64,000 nucleotides of DNA from Tieghemiomyces parasiticus (lineage: Eukaryota > Kickxellomycota > Dimargaritomycetes > Dimargaritales > Dimargaritaceae), in assembly GCA_027575765.1 (NCBI GenBank), contig JANBPT010000103.1, positions 1-64,000 of the forward strand, given 5' to 3'. The notes below the pieces were generated by a model that saw nothing but the letters and a program-made list of their open reading frames with translations, was not told where the DNA came from and ran no database searches. Numbering within the stretch: the first letter of the stretch is position 1; each line of letters begins with the position of its first letter. Below, in pieces: positions 32,574 through 44,043 of the stretch. The position numbers and the translations under genes are program-made.

Positions 32574-35265
32574 TTACAGCTTGTCGTAGTAACGGTCGAG
32601 GCCGGGAATGTCAGCGCCCAGACCCTTGCGCTCACGCACACCGCGGACAATGTCGTACACCTTGTTTCCGGGCTCCAGGGGCTTGCCGGGCATCTCCTGC
32701 CAGTGGTCAAAGACGGACTGGGGGAAGGCCTGGCCACCGGTGGCGGAACGCAGATCGGCGGAGAAACCGAACGACTCGTTCACAGGCAGGTAAGCCTTGA
32801 TGTTGTACAGCGGGGTACCGACGCGGGCTTCCTCGGCGAACACATGGCCACGACGACGGTTCAGCACGCTGTAGATACCACCCATGGCGTTCTCAGGGCA
32901 CTGGATCTCCACCAGGTAGATGGGCTCCTGGATGGTAGGCTCGGACATGAGCTGGGCAGCGTACATGACACGACGGCAAGTGGGCATGATCTGACCGCCA
33001 CCACGGTGGATGGCATCAGCGTGCAGGGCCACATCCAGAATGTTGAAGCGGATACCACGCATGTTCTCCTCGGCCAGGGCGCCCTCCTTGGAGGCCCACT
33101 GGAAGGCAGCAACGCACGAGTCCTTGATTTCGTTCAGGTACTGCACACCCTTGGACACATCGATCAGAAGGTTAGGACCAGTGGTGTCGGGACCGAAGCA
33201 CCAGATCTTACGGGCATCGGTGGCATCAAACTGGTAATCGTCAATGAGCACGCGAGCACGGGTCTTGGGGTCGTCACGCGGGGCGACCTTGCCCTCCTCG
33301 ATGGCCTTGGTGAGGTCGTCACCGAGGGGAGCGGCCTTCATGAACAGACGGTTGTGCTTGTTGGGCGACTTGGACAGGGCGGGCTCGTCGTTCTCCTTAG
33401 TGACGGTCTCACAGTAGGGCACGACGGGGTTACCGACACGAAGGGGCACCTGGGCGTGGTCCTCCTCGAGATCCTTGAGGCAAATCTCCAGGTGGAGCTC
33501 ACCGGCACCGGCGACAATGTGCTCACCAGACTCGGAGGTGAAGCACTGCACGCAGGGGTCGGACTTGGACAGACGCTTGAGACCCTCGACCAGCTTGGGC
33601 AGATCGTTGGCGTTCTTAACCTCGACGGCGACCTGCACGACGGGCGACACGGAGAACTTCATGACACGCAGGTTGTGGGCGGTGTCGGAGGTGGTGATGG
33701 TACCGGACTTAAGCAGGAACTGGTCGACACCGACCAGACCGACGATGTTACCGGCGGGGCAGTCCTCAATAGGCTCGACGTAACGACCCATCATCAGGAT
33801 GGTGCGCTGAATGCTCTTGATGAACAGATCCTCCTTCTTACCGGGAATGAAGTTGGGGCCCTGAATGCGGACCTTGAGGCCGGAGCTGACGGTACCGGAG
33901 AAGACACGGCCGAAGGCGTAGAAGCGGCCCTTATCGGAAGTGGGCACCATCTTGGACACGTACAACATGAGGGGGGCCTTGGGGTCGCAGTTTCTGATAC
34001 CCTCGGCGCACTCATCGTCCTGGGGACCCTCGTACAGGTTCTCCACACGGTACCGCTGGGCGGTCACGGGCGAGGGCAGATGGATGACAATCATCTCAAG
34101 CAGGGCGTCGGCGGCGGGCAGGAACTTGCGCATGACAACCTTGAGCAGGGCCTTGCCGTCCAGATCGCGCTCCTCGGGCTTGAGGGGAATCTCGAGCTTC
34201 TCAAGCATGGTGGCGGTCTGCTCCTTCTTGAAGTTCATGATGGAGTCGAACACCTTGAAGATGGGGTCGAGCACGAACATGTTGAAGGCACGCTCCAGGG
34301 GCTCGCCCTTGGCACCGGTGGGCTTGCTAGTCCACTTGCGGGTGGCGGGGTTGAAGTAGTTCTCGCCCCACAGCTTCTGCATCATCTTCTCCTTGTCGAC
34401 ACCGAACTTCTTGGAGTAGCGGGCGGCGAACTGGCGCAGGGTGAAACCCCAGCCGTGCAGACCGGAACCGAAGGCGACGGTACCCTTGGCGGGGTAGACC
34501 TGGACGTCACCGAGGGTCTTCTCGAAGTAGGTGGCAATAATGACGTTGACATTCTCGATGGTACGCTGGAAGCTCTGGTACAGATCCTCCTTGGTGAGCT
34601 GGAGCTCAAGCAGGGCGCGATCGACCTTGTTGACGATGACGACGGGCTTGATACGCTCAGCCAGGGCCTGGCGCAGCACAGTCTCGGTCTGCACCGACAC
34701 ACCGGACACACAGTCCACCACGACAAGGGCACCGTCTGTGACACGGAGGGCGGCGGTCACCTCAGACGAGAAATCGACGTGCCCGGGGGAATCGATCAGG
34801 TTGATCAAGAAACCGTTACCATCAGTCTTCTGCTTCACCTCGTCCATATCGGCGGCGGGCATCTCGAAGTACATGGAGATGGCGGTCGACTTGATGGTAA
34901 TGCACCGGTCCTGCTCGTCCTGACGGGTGTCAGTGAAGCGGGCCTCACCAGCCTTGGCGGACGAGATAATACCGGCCTTGGACACCAGAGAGTCGGTCAG
35001 GGTGGACTTGCCGTGATCGACGTGAGCAATCACGGACATGTTACGCACGTTGGTCACGCGGTCCATGAGACCACGGATCTGGTCTGTTAGGTGCCGCGAA
35101 GAAAGAGCGGGAAGGGTAGAGAAAAGATTAGTCTTACGATTCACGGGAGGCGAATGCCGGAGGGTCGCCTCGCTTTGAATCGTGGCGAGCGGCCGATCTC
35201 GAACCCTCGAGTGGACATGTTGCCCAGGTGGTGTCGCTCACTTACCAATAGTGAAGTTCACCATG
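32574..35265 (-). CDS. EFT1: Translation elongation factor 2 (2 exons)
   Basis: Exon 1 is only 19 nt (35265-35247, MVNFTI plus one base); the intron 35246-35084 (163 bp, GTAAGT...CAG) is followed by exon 2 (35083-32574). The spliced protein is 842 residues, the same length as yeast eEF2. It is the GTPase that translocates the ribosome. G1 AHVDHGKST is near residue 26, followed by [10 protein letters not shown] and NKVDR. The diphthamide loop [12 protein letters not shown] is near 695-703, with the modifiable His, and the end is RYYDKL. Starting at 35144 would give a wrong N-terminus. Codon choice is extremely biased to C/G endings, as expected of a very highly expressed gene; this also leaves an 869-codon antisense frame open. 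Confidence 0.98.
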
Positions 35266-36845
35266 GTGGATTCGCTGGAGCTACTAGACCGGGGAGGATG
35301 GATGGATAGGTTTAGAGGTTGGTATCCCAATGGATGAGGAAAACCGTGCAAAGAGGAGCGAAGGAGGAAAAGAGGGCGGACGCGGAGAAAGACTCTGCTT
35401 GAAGCGACGACGCAAGACACGGGAGGTTGGGCGGGTTAGTGGAAAATCCCTTGGGAAGACCGCAACGCCAGGCGGCGGCGGGGCACTATAAATCCTTCCC
35501 CCAAGCCCCACGCGGAAAAATAGTGGGACGGGTCGGCGGATCAGCGGCGAATGGGACGAATTGGGTGGTGGCATGTCCGTCCACTCGCTCTAGACCACAG
35601 CACTGGCTGACGAAGCTGTGGCTCCCCGATTCTCCCAGTACGGAAGAAAAAAAAAAAAAGGCTCCCAGCGAGGGATGGGGCCGCCTTCAAAAAAAAAAAA
35701 CGACGGTGGACTAGTAGGCGAGGCAGTCGCACCGCCTTTGCCACCACCCCCCCCCTTGTGCCCCGCAGTGGGATCTGCGCCTTGGGCTTTCCACCCCTGT
35801 TTCATTCCCACCTTGCTACCCATGCCGCCCTATTTGAACCGTTCAGCCCACACCTGGTCAAATTATCCCCTTCCTCCACCATTGTGGTACAACAGGTAGG
35901 GCCAGACATGGCCCTGGCCCACCAGGGGTAGAGGAAAGCTGACTGGGGAGGATCTGAGGCTCGCCTCGTTTGTCATTGGTTGGACGAGTGGGACTTGGTT
36001 CTCCATGGCAGCTCGATGAGCGTGCGGACGTCGGGGTTGGGTGGCCACGCGGCCTCTGCTGTATGCCTAAAGCCGTGGACGCCAGGCGCGGTGATAAATT
36101 TGATGAATCCCAGCTTATACCCCACCTGAGTATTTCTGTCAGCGCCCCCTCCCTCAAGCCACCTCACCGGTGTGGTCCCGAGTGAATACAATGGGCGGTA
36201 CGCTGGCGGGTAGGGCGGCTAAAGCCATGTCAAGGAGGCAGGACTGTGACCAGTCAGGGTTGGAGGAGGAGTAGGTTTGTCCTACTATTCCTCGTCAAGT
36301 TGGAGGCTGTCTCACTTGCACCCCTTCTCCTGAGCAAGAGGTTAGGCTCAGCCCTCCGATCAGTTTTTGACGATACTATTCTGATACCTACCGACTATAG
36401 ATGTATATTTTTCGACCCCGGTTAGGTGGAAGGAGTAGAGGACAGCAGGGTGGTGCCACATATTATTCCCCCTGGCGCATAATACCGACCGCAATGCGCT
36501 GCCATTATCAACGAAGCTACCTATTTGCTAAGCGAGGCAAGAGCGAAACTCAGGTCTGTTGGTGACCAAGCCATGGTTGATCCGAGTCGTGCGACTCCAC
36601 CACCGACTGGTGACCCACTGCCAAACTTGAGCCGGCCAAACACCTTGTAGCCTACAGTGGCGGTTTTGCCCAGCACAATATGTTGCAAGTTACCTGCAGT
36701 TTCAGGATAGACCGCATTTTATTTCTAGTTACAAGTACAGGCCTCGTTCAGGAATCCGGCGTAAAGTACCATTCTTCCTCACAGGACAGAGGGGCCATGA
36801 GGCGCAAATACCCTCTCTCCCTCCTGGTCGGTTTAACGTACCGAC
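35266..36845. other. Intergenic region upstream of EF2
   Basis: The EF2 promoter should lie here. TATAAAT at 35487-35493 is on the plus strand, opposite to the gene, and is not assigned. Two A-runs of about a dozen bases lie at about 35644-35659 and 35688-35700, framing GC-rich sequence. No ORF is supported. Confidence 0.4.
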
Positions 36846-38273
36846 CTAGGCCTTGCGGGTAGCCAGTAATTCCCGTAGGGTGTCGGCGTAGGTGGAATAG
36901 TCCTCGTCATCGGCGTACTTATCAACCTCGTCCTCGAGTGCCGGTTGAAAGTTATCGAACGGGCACGGTTCATTTCCACCAATCGCGGCACCGGCCAGAT
37001 CGCGATAGCTACCGTCGCAGGCCAGCGCACAGGACTGCGGGAACGCCAGATGCGCGTTGAGTAGGCCACCAGCTAGGGTAGACTTCCAGTCTACGTCAAG
37101 TTCGTTGGGATCAGCGATGGCCGCCTGCAGGCCACGGCCAAAGTTCCAGCACCAATGGTGGACGTCGGCACGGGTCCCGGCGTTATCGAGGATACGGACT
37201 GGGGTCGGAACCATGAGCGGGTTGAACACGTCGCTGATGAGCCGGACGCAGCGCCGGCGGAGCAGGATATCGGCGGTGGCCGCGTACACCTGGGCCAGCG
37301 TGTGGATCCCCGATGCGTGGTTGGCGAACTGCGCCACGGCCTCGGGGCTGCCGCGAACAAGGCTGGCCAGCGCGTACACGAGGCGGTTGAGCGCGGCTGG
37401 GCTCGTCTCACGGCCAATCCGAGTGAAAAGCTTGTCCATCAAGCCAAAGTTGAGCGCAATATGTTGGGCCCGCGGGTTGCTCTGCAGGGCGTTACCTAGC
37501 ACCAGGGCGGCCTGTTGGGTCATTTCGACCGATCGTTCACGGTCCATCAGCGTGAGGAGTGCCGGTATGCCATTCTGGTCCGCAAAGTGTTCACCAAACT
37601 CGCGCTCTTCGACCAGGTCGGCCAGGTCGCCCAGCGTCAGGATGAGTGTATAAAGATCTGCGGGAGCGGTTGGGGCGCTCGTCCCGGCGCTACGCAGGAT
37701 ATCCTGCATATGCACCTCGAACTGGGCGCGCTCTTCAGTGCCCAGGCGGCCGTTGGGCTTTGTGGGCGGCGGAGGTGCGATCTTGGGTTTGGTCTCCGTC
37801 GTTACTGGGGCTGACGCCACCTCGCCGGGGGTCACCACCACGGCCACGGCATTATGAGGGTCGTCTGGTTTGTCGTCCAGAAGTTTAGCCCACTTGTGCC
37901 CGCTGGCCATATCGAGCTTGTAGTGCAGGCCCTCAGGCACCACCTGGCCGTCCAGAATGGGTTGGAAATCGTGCGTCGCCACGAACTTCTTGGGGCCGCA
38001 CACCTCCCGGCCGTCGATGAGCTGGCAGATATCACGGGCCGGCGATACGGGCACAGCGGGTGGTGAAGCGAGCTGGCGTCCTGGGATCGGCGGAGGTGCC
38101 AGGGGAGCGTTGGGCGGTAGGACGGGGGGTTGGACGCGGTTGGCGGTGCGGAGGATGGACATGGTCGACCACAGGAAGTAGCCACCCACCAGAAGCGCGA
38201 CTCCTATAAGTGCCAAGTGCAAAGGGTGGCGACGGCCACGTGGGCCGCTCGCGACGGAATGGTAGCGGGTCAT
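36846..38273 (-). CDS. SIL1: ER nucleotide exchange factor Sil1
   Basis: A single exon of 475 residues. Sil1 is the ER-lumenal exchange factor that releases ADP from the Hsp70 BiP/Kar2. The N-terminus is short and basic, followed by a hydrophobic helix at about residues 18-38, a signal peptide or signal anchor. The family block with ICQLIDGREVCGPKKF, FQPILDGQVVPEGLH and GHKWAKLL follows at about 82-132. After a Pro-rich spacer come armadillo-like helical repeats (for example LTLGDLADLVEEREFG and QAALVLGNALQSN) that wrap the Hsp70 nucleotide-binding domain. The C-terminus ends TRKA; no HDEL- or KDEL-type retention signal is visible, so retention may depend on the membrane anchor or on BiP binding. 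Upstream genes on both sides are on the same strand. Confidence 0.92.
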   Translation of the reverse strand: MTRYHSVASGPRGRRHPLHLALIGVALLVGGYFLWSTMSILRTANRVQPPVLPPNAPLAPPPIPGRQLASPPAVPVSPARDICQLIDGREVCGPKKFVATHDFQPILDGQVVPEGLHYKLDMASGHKWAKLLDDKPDDPHNAVAVVVTPGEVASAPVTTETKPKIAPPPPTKPNGRLGTEERAQFEVHMQDILRSAGTSAPTAPADLYTLILTLGDLADLVEEREFGEHFADQNGIPALLTLMDRERSVEMTQQAALVLGNALQSNPRAQHIALNFGLMDKLFTRIGRETSPAALNRLVYALASLVRGSPEAVAQFANHASGIHTLAQVYAATADILLRRRCVRLISDVFNPLMVPTPVRILDNAGTRADVHHWCWNFGRGLQAAIADPNELDVDWKSTLAGGLLNAHLAFPQSCALACDGSYRDLAGAAIGGNEPCPFDNFQPALEDEVDKYADDEDYSTYADTLRELLATRKA

Positions 38274-39247
38274 CGGCTCTCAAGGAAAGAAGCGAATGCA
38301 AGAAAAGTCGGGGTAAGTGAGACGATGTAGCGTAAGAGTATGTGCAGATGATGGCGTGATGGGCAAGGGCGGCCTATAAATAATAATATTGTACTATTTG
38401 CAGGACCGGACTGCAACGAGGTCTATATTTGAGGAGCGCAAGATGAGGACAGGCACAATTGTGGTGGATAGGGCACTTCAACCGGTTACTGTTGGTACAG
38501 CGGAGCAAGTCCGTGCTCTGTTGGCTTGTAGGAAATTCACTCAAGATTATCCTTGCTCACAGAGATCGGACGCCCACCACGAATAACAACGAATGCCAGC
38601 GGGGCGTCTGCTGATTGGTCAAGGCCTTGCCTCAATTAGCGACTGCCACGCAAATTGCTATCCCCTCTCCTCAGGGGCCATTGCAGTCATTGGCGCAGGC
38701 AATTTAGTTATATTGTGACCAAAGGTGGTGAGTGGGTCAAAGATTCTAGGCAGGGGCAAAGTTAGGCAATAGAGAGGAAAGGGGGCTCTTACGAGTTGCG
38801 AAGACAACGAGCCGCAGACGAGGCCCACCACTTAACCCTTAAATACAGAGTGAACGCGATAACGTGATGTTGGTCCCCAACCTGGGAGAAAGGTTTTGCT
38901 GGCGGCATCGGAGGATTGGCGTGCTTGGTCGGCCCTTCCGCTATCGATTGGAAATTCCGAAGTGTTTTCTGTCAGTGCCAAGCCACCTCGAGGCCATCAT
39001 TCCGGTTACATTGCCTAAACTCCCCGAACCGTTGCCTAATTCTTAATCAATCGTTTTTTTATTTCTATTATTAATATTGTTATTGACTGACCGAAAAAAA
39101 TCCCCGCCCAAATATGTAGGCTAGCCGGTATTGAAGTTAGGCACTAATGAAAGCAAAGTACATAATCCATAATCCTCGTCCGTACGTCAAAAACAATCAC
39201 CGTCAAAGTAGAGAGTCCAAAACCACCTGTACCCAATGTCCTGCCCG
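38274..39247. other. Intergenic region between SIL1 and TAH18
   Basis: About 970 bp between two minus-strand genes. It is AT-richer near 38380 and 39050-39080. No supported ORF; it should contain the SIL1 promoter and the TAH18 3' end. Confidence 0.4.
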
Positions 39248-41438
39248 TCAATACCAACACTCCTCCTGGTACCGTTTGGTCTTCTCAAGCAGTAGGATGT
39301 AGTTAGCCGCGCCTTGCGGGGAGTAGTCGCCCCAGCGCGCCACCACGTCGATGAAGGCCGCCTTGACATCTTCGGGCATCCGGTTGGCATTACCAGACAC
39401 GACAATGACGGCCTTGCGCTCGTTGAGTAGGGGCCACAGCTGCTCGCCCTGGGCCCGGATCAGTTCCTGCACGTACACCTTGCGGTCTTGGTCGCGAGAG
39501 AAGGCAGCGTGGACCTGGAGCATACCCCGCGCAGCCAGGTCCGCCCACTCGTCGGCGTACAAGTAGTCCCTGGTTTTCCCGCGGCAGCCAAAGAAGAGTA
39601 CATTGTCAGGTGCCTTTTGCTTCTCTACCCGCTCTTGGATGAAGGATCGCATTGGGGCCACTCCGGTTCCGGGCCCTACCATAATTAGTGGGGTCGCGGG
39701 GGACGCCGGTAGGCTCATGGTACCGGGCTTGATGGTGACCAACAGCGTCAAGTCGGCCTCGGGGCGTAGCGTGGCCAGCCACTTCGTGCACACCCCGCGG
39801 CGTGGGGTGCTCATGCGAGTCCGATAGTCCACGATGGCCACCGTCAATTGGAGGCCGTCTAGGTTGCGGGCGAGGCTGGAGGCGATTGAAAAAGACCGGG
39901 GCCGGATGTCCGGAAACACATCGAAAAGGTAGTCGAGCGGAATCCGGTACGAGTGGAAGTCGCCCAGGACTTCCACGATGGTACGTCGCACGCGGTGGCT
40001 GTAGGCGTACAAGTCGTCCTGGCCTTCCGCCGAGCAAAACTCGCGCAGCTTGTCCGTTTCTTGCTCGTCGGTGGTGAAGTAAGCCAGCATCTCAAAGAAG
40101 GACCGGCGTGGCACGCTGTAAATGTCAAAGTGGGTCGTGAAGAGCATACGGAGAGTGACTGGCCTACGTAGGGCCACCGGCAGGTGAACCCACGCCTCAT
40201 GCGGGGTGACAGTCAGCGGCTGGTCTGCCTGGTCCTGCCAACCCATGAGTGCCAAAAAGCTGTCCACTTCGTCCGGCAGGTTGCGCGGGGTCAGGGTGGC
40301 CACATCGCCGGGACGGTAGGTGAGTGCCCAGGGGTACCGCGCGGCGTCCCGGACAAGTTCGACGTGGCGCACGTCCTGGAAGTGCTCAGGGGAGGTGATG
40401 CGTTTGTTGCACGTAAGTCGCATCGGAATGGGTACACCGTAGCGGGGAGGGACAGGGCCGTCCTGGTTACCGGTCGTAGCGTCCCGATCATCATGAATTG
40501 CCGGCGCCGTGGGTTCACTCGCGTAACCTTCCTGCACCTGGACCCGGTAGGTCGGCTCGGGCCGCACCGTGTCCGGGATGGGCTCATAGCCTTCCGGCCG
40601 CGGGTGCAGACCCAGCAGGGTCGACCAAAGACCGCCCAGCCACGGGTCCAGCGTCCCGTCAATGCCCAGGTAGTGCTGGTCATCGCCCTCCCCGCGGTCA
40701 TAGAAACACTGTGCGCCGAGCTGTAGCAGCCGGCGGTACAACTTGCGGGCCGGGTAGTTGAACTTGGCGTAGGAAGAGTCGCCCAGGCCGAACACTGTGA
40801 ACCGCATACGGTCTAGGGCATCGACCGGGATAGACTTCTTGAGCAGGAACCGCCAAAATTGCTATCCCGGCGTGGGCAAAGAAAGTGAGGGCAACGTTGT
40901 AAGGTTTAGGACGCATATGACGGTTAATACGACATCGTACCTGGCCTAGCAATGTGGCTAGTACTCATCGACACCCATGCCACTTCGGGCCTACCAACCA
41001 TTATCATGGGTTACCTTCATGTTATCAGGCTCCTCGCCCTGACCGGTAGTAGCCACGACGAACACCACGTATTCGATATTAGGTAGGCGAGTCTACACGT
41101 AGGATGGGGGGGAGTCGGGCCCAAAACGTAATTGAGGGCCGGGAGGGGGGTAAAGCGGCAGGTAACATACAAGGTTAGTTTCGCAGGCAGGTTCTCTAAA
41201 CGGGGCTCGCCCGTCTCGAGAGTCGTGGTTCGGAAACCCAGGAGGCCGCTCCTTTATCCTGTTAGTTTCGCGATGGGCCCGCCAAACGCCGGGTCGTTGT
41301 GGGTACCTTTTCAATCGAATCGATAGCCATGATTTCCGGTCGGAAATGTCGACGCCGAGCCTCCCGGCCGATGCGGAGGGCAACGTCCTCGGCACAGCCG
41401 GTTTGGGACCCGTAGAGAATGAGAAGAGGTTCATGCAT
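39248..41438 (-). CDS. TAH18: NADPH-dependent diflavin oxidoreductase 1 (Tah18/NDOR1, 3 exons)
   Basis: Exons 41438-41307, 41092-41015 and 40861-39248 give 607 residues. Tah18 passes electrons from NADPH through FAD and FMN to Dre2/anamorsin in cytosolic iron-sulfur protein assembly. Exon 1 holds the first FMN loop (ILYGSQTGCAEDVALRIG), exon 2 VVFVVATTGQG, and exon 3 TVFGLGDSSYAKFNYPA, RSFSIASS (FAD), GPGTGVAPMRSFIQER and FFGCRGKTRDYLY (NADPH), ending ECWY with the penultimate Trp. Introns are 214 and 153 bp, both GT-AG but with unusual donors GTACCC and GTAACC. The spacing from exon 1 to the second FMN loop equals that of animal NDOR1, which supports the splice choice. The small exons lie outside the long 519-codon frame and are easy to miss. 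Confidence 0.93.
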
Positions 41439-42156
41439 GGCGTGAAGCTAACGGAATGTGCAAGGAAATGTGTCTTATCGTTGGGACGGAAAGGTAGGTA
41501 AAGCGAGTTCAGGTTCTGGGTCCTTTGAGTTCCCCCCTCTCAATATACGAGGGGAGACACAAGGGGCCTACCTTTCTCTCCAATAGGCCAACCTCGAGCC
41601 TCAAACGGAACAACGCGGGATGGTCAGCCGAAACCAGTCTTGGTTCTGGTCGCATTGCGTCCACGCGTCCACACATCGATGGGGGGGGGCTCCATAGAAG
41701 CGACTGCCAATGCTGTAAGGACTATTCTGAGGGCCCTTGCCATATCAGCTTAACAGGGAATTGCCAGACCTTGTATAATAGAGCGTGGGTTGTCGTAGAA
41801 ACTGTTCCCTAATTAACGTACCGTGGGACGATCACATTGGTAATTCTAATGTGCCCTAGTTGTCGAGTGAGGGGGGGGGGTGGGGGGTTCGGCCCTGATT
41901 CAGTGGTCTCTTCTGCCAATATATATTTAATTTTGTCCTGATGGGGAATTGCGTACTTTATGGAAAATAAAAACGTCGCGGCCGATGGCCAGGTCCGAGT
42001 TAAGAGTGGGAGATCAAAAGGTTGAGGGGCGGCGAGAAGGGATGGCAGCCGGGGTCGGCACGAGTGAAAAAAGAGGAGAGGGTCGGGTGGGGTGGGGTGA
42101 GGGCAAAGATAGTGTTGATTAGAAAACAGTACCGCAGGGCGAGATCGCCTGGGGCC
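41439..42156. other. Intergenic region between TAH18 and GDI
   Basis: No gene supported. A run of ten G at 41871-41880 is followed by TGGGGGG. The TAH18 promoter and the GDI 3' untranslated region must lie here. Confidence 0.4.
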
Positions 42157-44043
42157 TTAGTTATCACCCTGGGCCAGAGTCTCCTGTTCCTCCTCCTGAC
42201 GGGGCCGGCGCTTGAGTACAAGATCCTGACCAGCGACGCGCTGGTAGATGTCGCGAATATCATCGAAGATGGACACGAAGTTGGAGCTGGCGTCGTAGGA
42301 TTTGGAGATGAAGACCTGGTCGGCTTTGCCGTCGGCCAAGGGTACGTTGAGGTTGGACACTGCCACGAACTTGGCCTCGATAGGGCCCAGCAGCTCGAGG
42401 CCCGGTAGAATCTCCTTCTCAGGGATCTCGGTTTCAACGATGGTCGACACGATGGCCAGGTAGTAGCCCTTGGCGCACACGTTGTGGGTGGAGGACACGC
42501 ACGCCACATAAATGTCGTTCTTGCGCTTAACCTGCTTCTGTGGGATGATAATCTGTACCGAGTTAACGTCGCCCGTGTTGGGGATCGGGTGCTTGAGCAG
42601 GCAGATGGCGCGGATCACCCGGCCCACGGACTTGACCCTGTCAGTGAAGTAGGAGGGGTCACCGATGACCTGCTTCGCGTAGGCCTTCTCGTCACCGCTG
42701 CGGATGCCCTTGAACTTGCCGTCCTCGTCGTAGAGGACTTCGCTGACGGGCTTGTCCAGCATGTAGGTACCGCCATAGATGGCGCTCAGGCGAGCGAAGC
42801 CCTGGGGCAGTTCGCCTAGGCCGTACAGCGGGTAAATATAGGGGCTCTTGCCGTAGCGTGCGATGGAGGAGGCGTACAACACCAGACGGGTGTGAGTCTC
42901 ACGAGCGGGGCGGTGCAGAAAGTCGTCGTCGGTATGGAGAGCCATGGCGTGGCCCAGGAAGTCTTGGGTACCGGCCTCCAGGCTGAATTTCTTGAACACG
43001 TCAATCATCTGCATACGATCCAGATCAACCCCCTGGTGGGTGGATGGGTCGTCGTCCCGCCAGTTCTGCACGAACTCGAGGAATTTCTTGAGGCGGCGCT
43101 TTTCGAAGAGGCCCACGAGCGGGGTGGTCACAGCCTCCATCTCGGTGGCAGGCACCTTGGAGATACGGCCGTCGCGGTAGACATAGGAGCCCTCGATCTG
43201 CTTAAATTCGAGGTAGCGGGTCACATCGGTGTGGGTGAGCACGCGCACCAGCTCCTCGTTGGCCATCATGAACTTAGGGATCAGGTCGATGTTCCAGTCG
43301 CGGTCGCGGCCGAACTGGGCCGGCGGCTCCTCGCCCTGGCGGAAACGACGGTAGAGCTGGGTCAGGTTGAGACTGGCACTTTCGCCGCCGTAGTAGTCGT
43401 TCCGGTCAATGTGCAGGACCTTCTTGCCCTCGACAGAGAGCAGACCCGAAAGAACGCATTCGGTGAGGCCAGTACCCAGTACAATGACGTCGTATTCTTC
43501 CTCCTGGATGGCGGGGACAAAGCATATAGGTTGAGGAGGTGAATTAGCGGGGGGGAGTTAGCAGTGTAGGTGGATGAGAAGCCGGCCAAGGACGAGGTTG
43601 CGGCCTCGTCCTATTGACTGGGTTCCGGATGGACCAGGGAGGCGGCCCGCTATCGTCATAGGTTACCCACTCCCAGTGGCAGCAGCACAATGGGGCATTA
43701 AGTAACAGATGAGGTGGCTACGTCGAGAATAAGGTAGCCACAGCCGCCGTCAAGAAGGCTCGGAACGACAGCCCGCAGGCCCGGCGCGCACCCTCCCCCA
43801 GTAGTGAACAGACGGGTGCGGTAGGTGGTGACTCCGAGAGCAGATGAGGTGCGCGACGGGCTGGGTTCTGGGCACATATAGACTCCGCCACAGGGCTGGG
43901 GGGATGATGAGAGCGTTCGAGGGATCCTCGGCAACCGTTCGCCAGCCTGAAGCAGGCTAGTCTGCGACCCCCCCTTTAAGAGCGAGTGCCCGGCGTAGGA
44001 TGGCGCGGCTGCCAGGAAGGTGACAAGTCCGGATGCTTACCAT
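42157..44043 (-). CDS. GDI1: Rab GDP-dissociation inhibitor (2 exons)
   Basis: The main exon 43503-42157 encodes 448 residues starting [20 protein letters not shown]. No in-frame ATG precedes it before the splice acceptor CCATCCAG. The best start is an ATG at 44043-44041 in a CACC context followed at once by GTAAGC, giving a first exon that is only the start codon, a 537-bp intron and a 449-residue protein, the normal GDI length. GDI extracts prenylated GDP-bound Rab proteins from membranes and recycles them. Conserved blocks include [10 protein letters not shown], the [12 protein letters not shown] region, [12 protein letters not shown], the [20 protein letters not shown]ab-binding region and TYMLDKPV. 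The identity is certain; the first exon is inferred, since another small upstream exon could exist. Confidence 0.93.

Noticed and set aside
32481..35090. 869-codon open frame antisense to EF2
   Set aside because: It mirrors EF2 exactly. EF2's extreme C/G-ending codon choice avoids the codons whose complements are stops, so the opposite frame stays open. It has no domain of its own.
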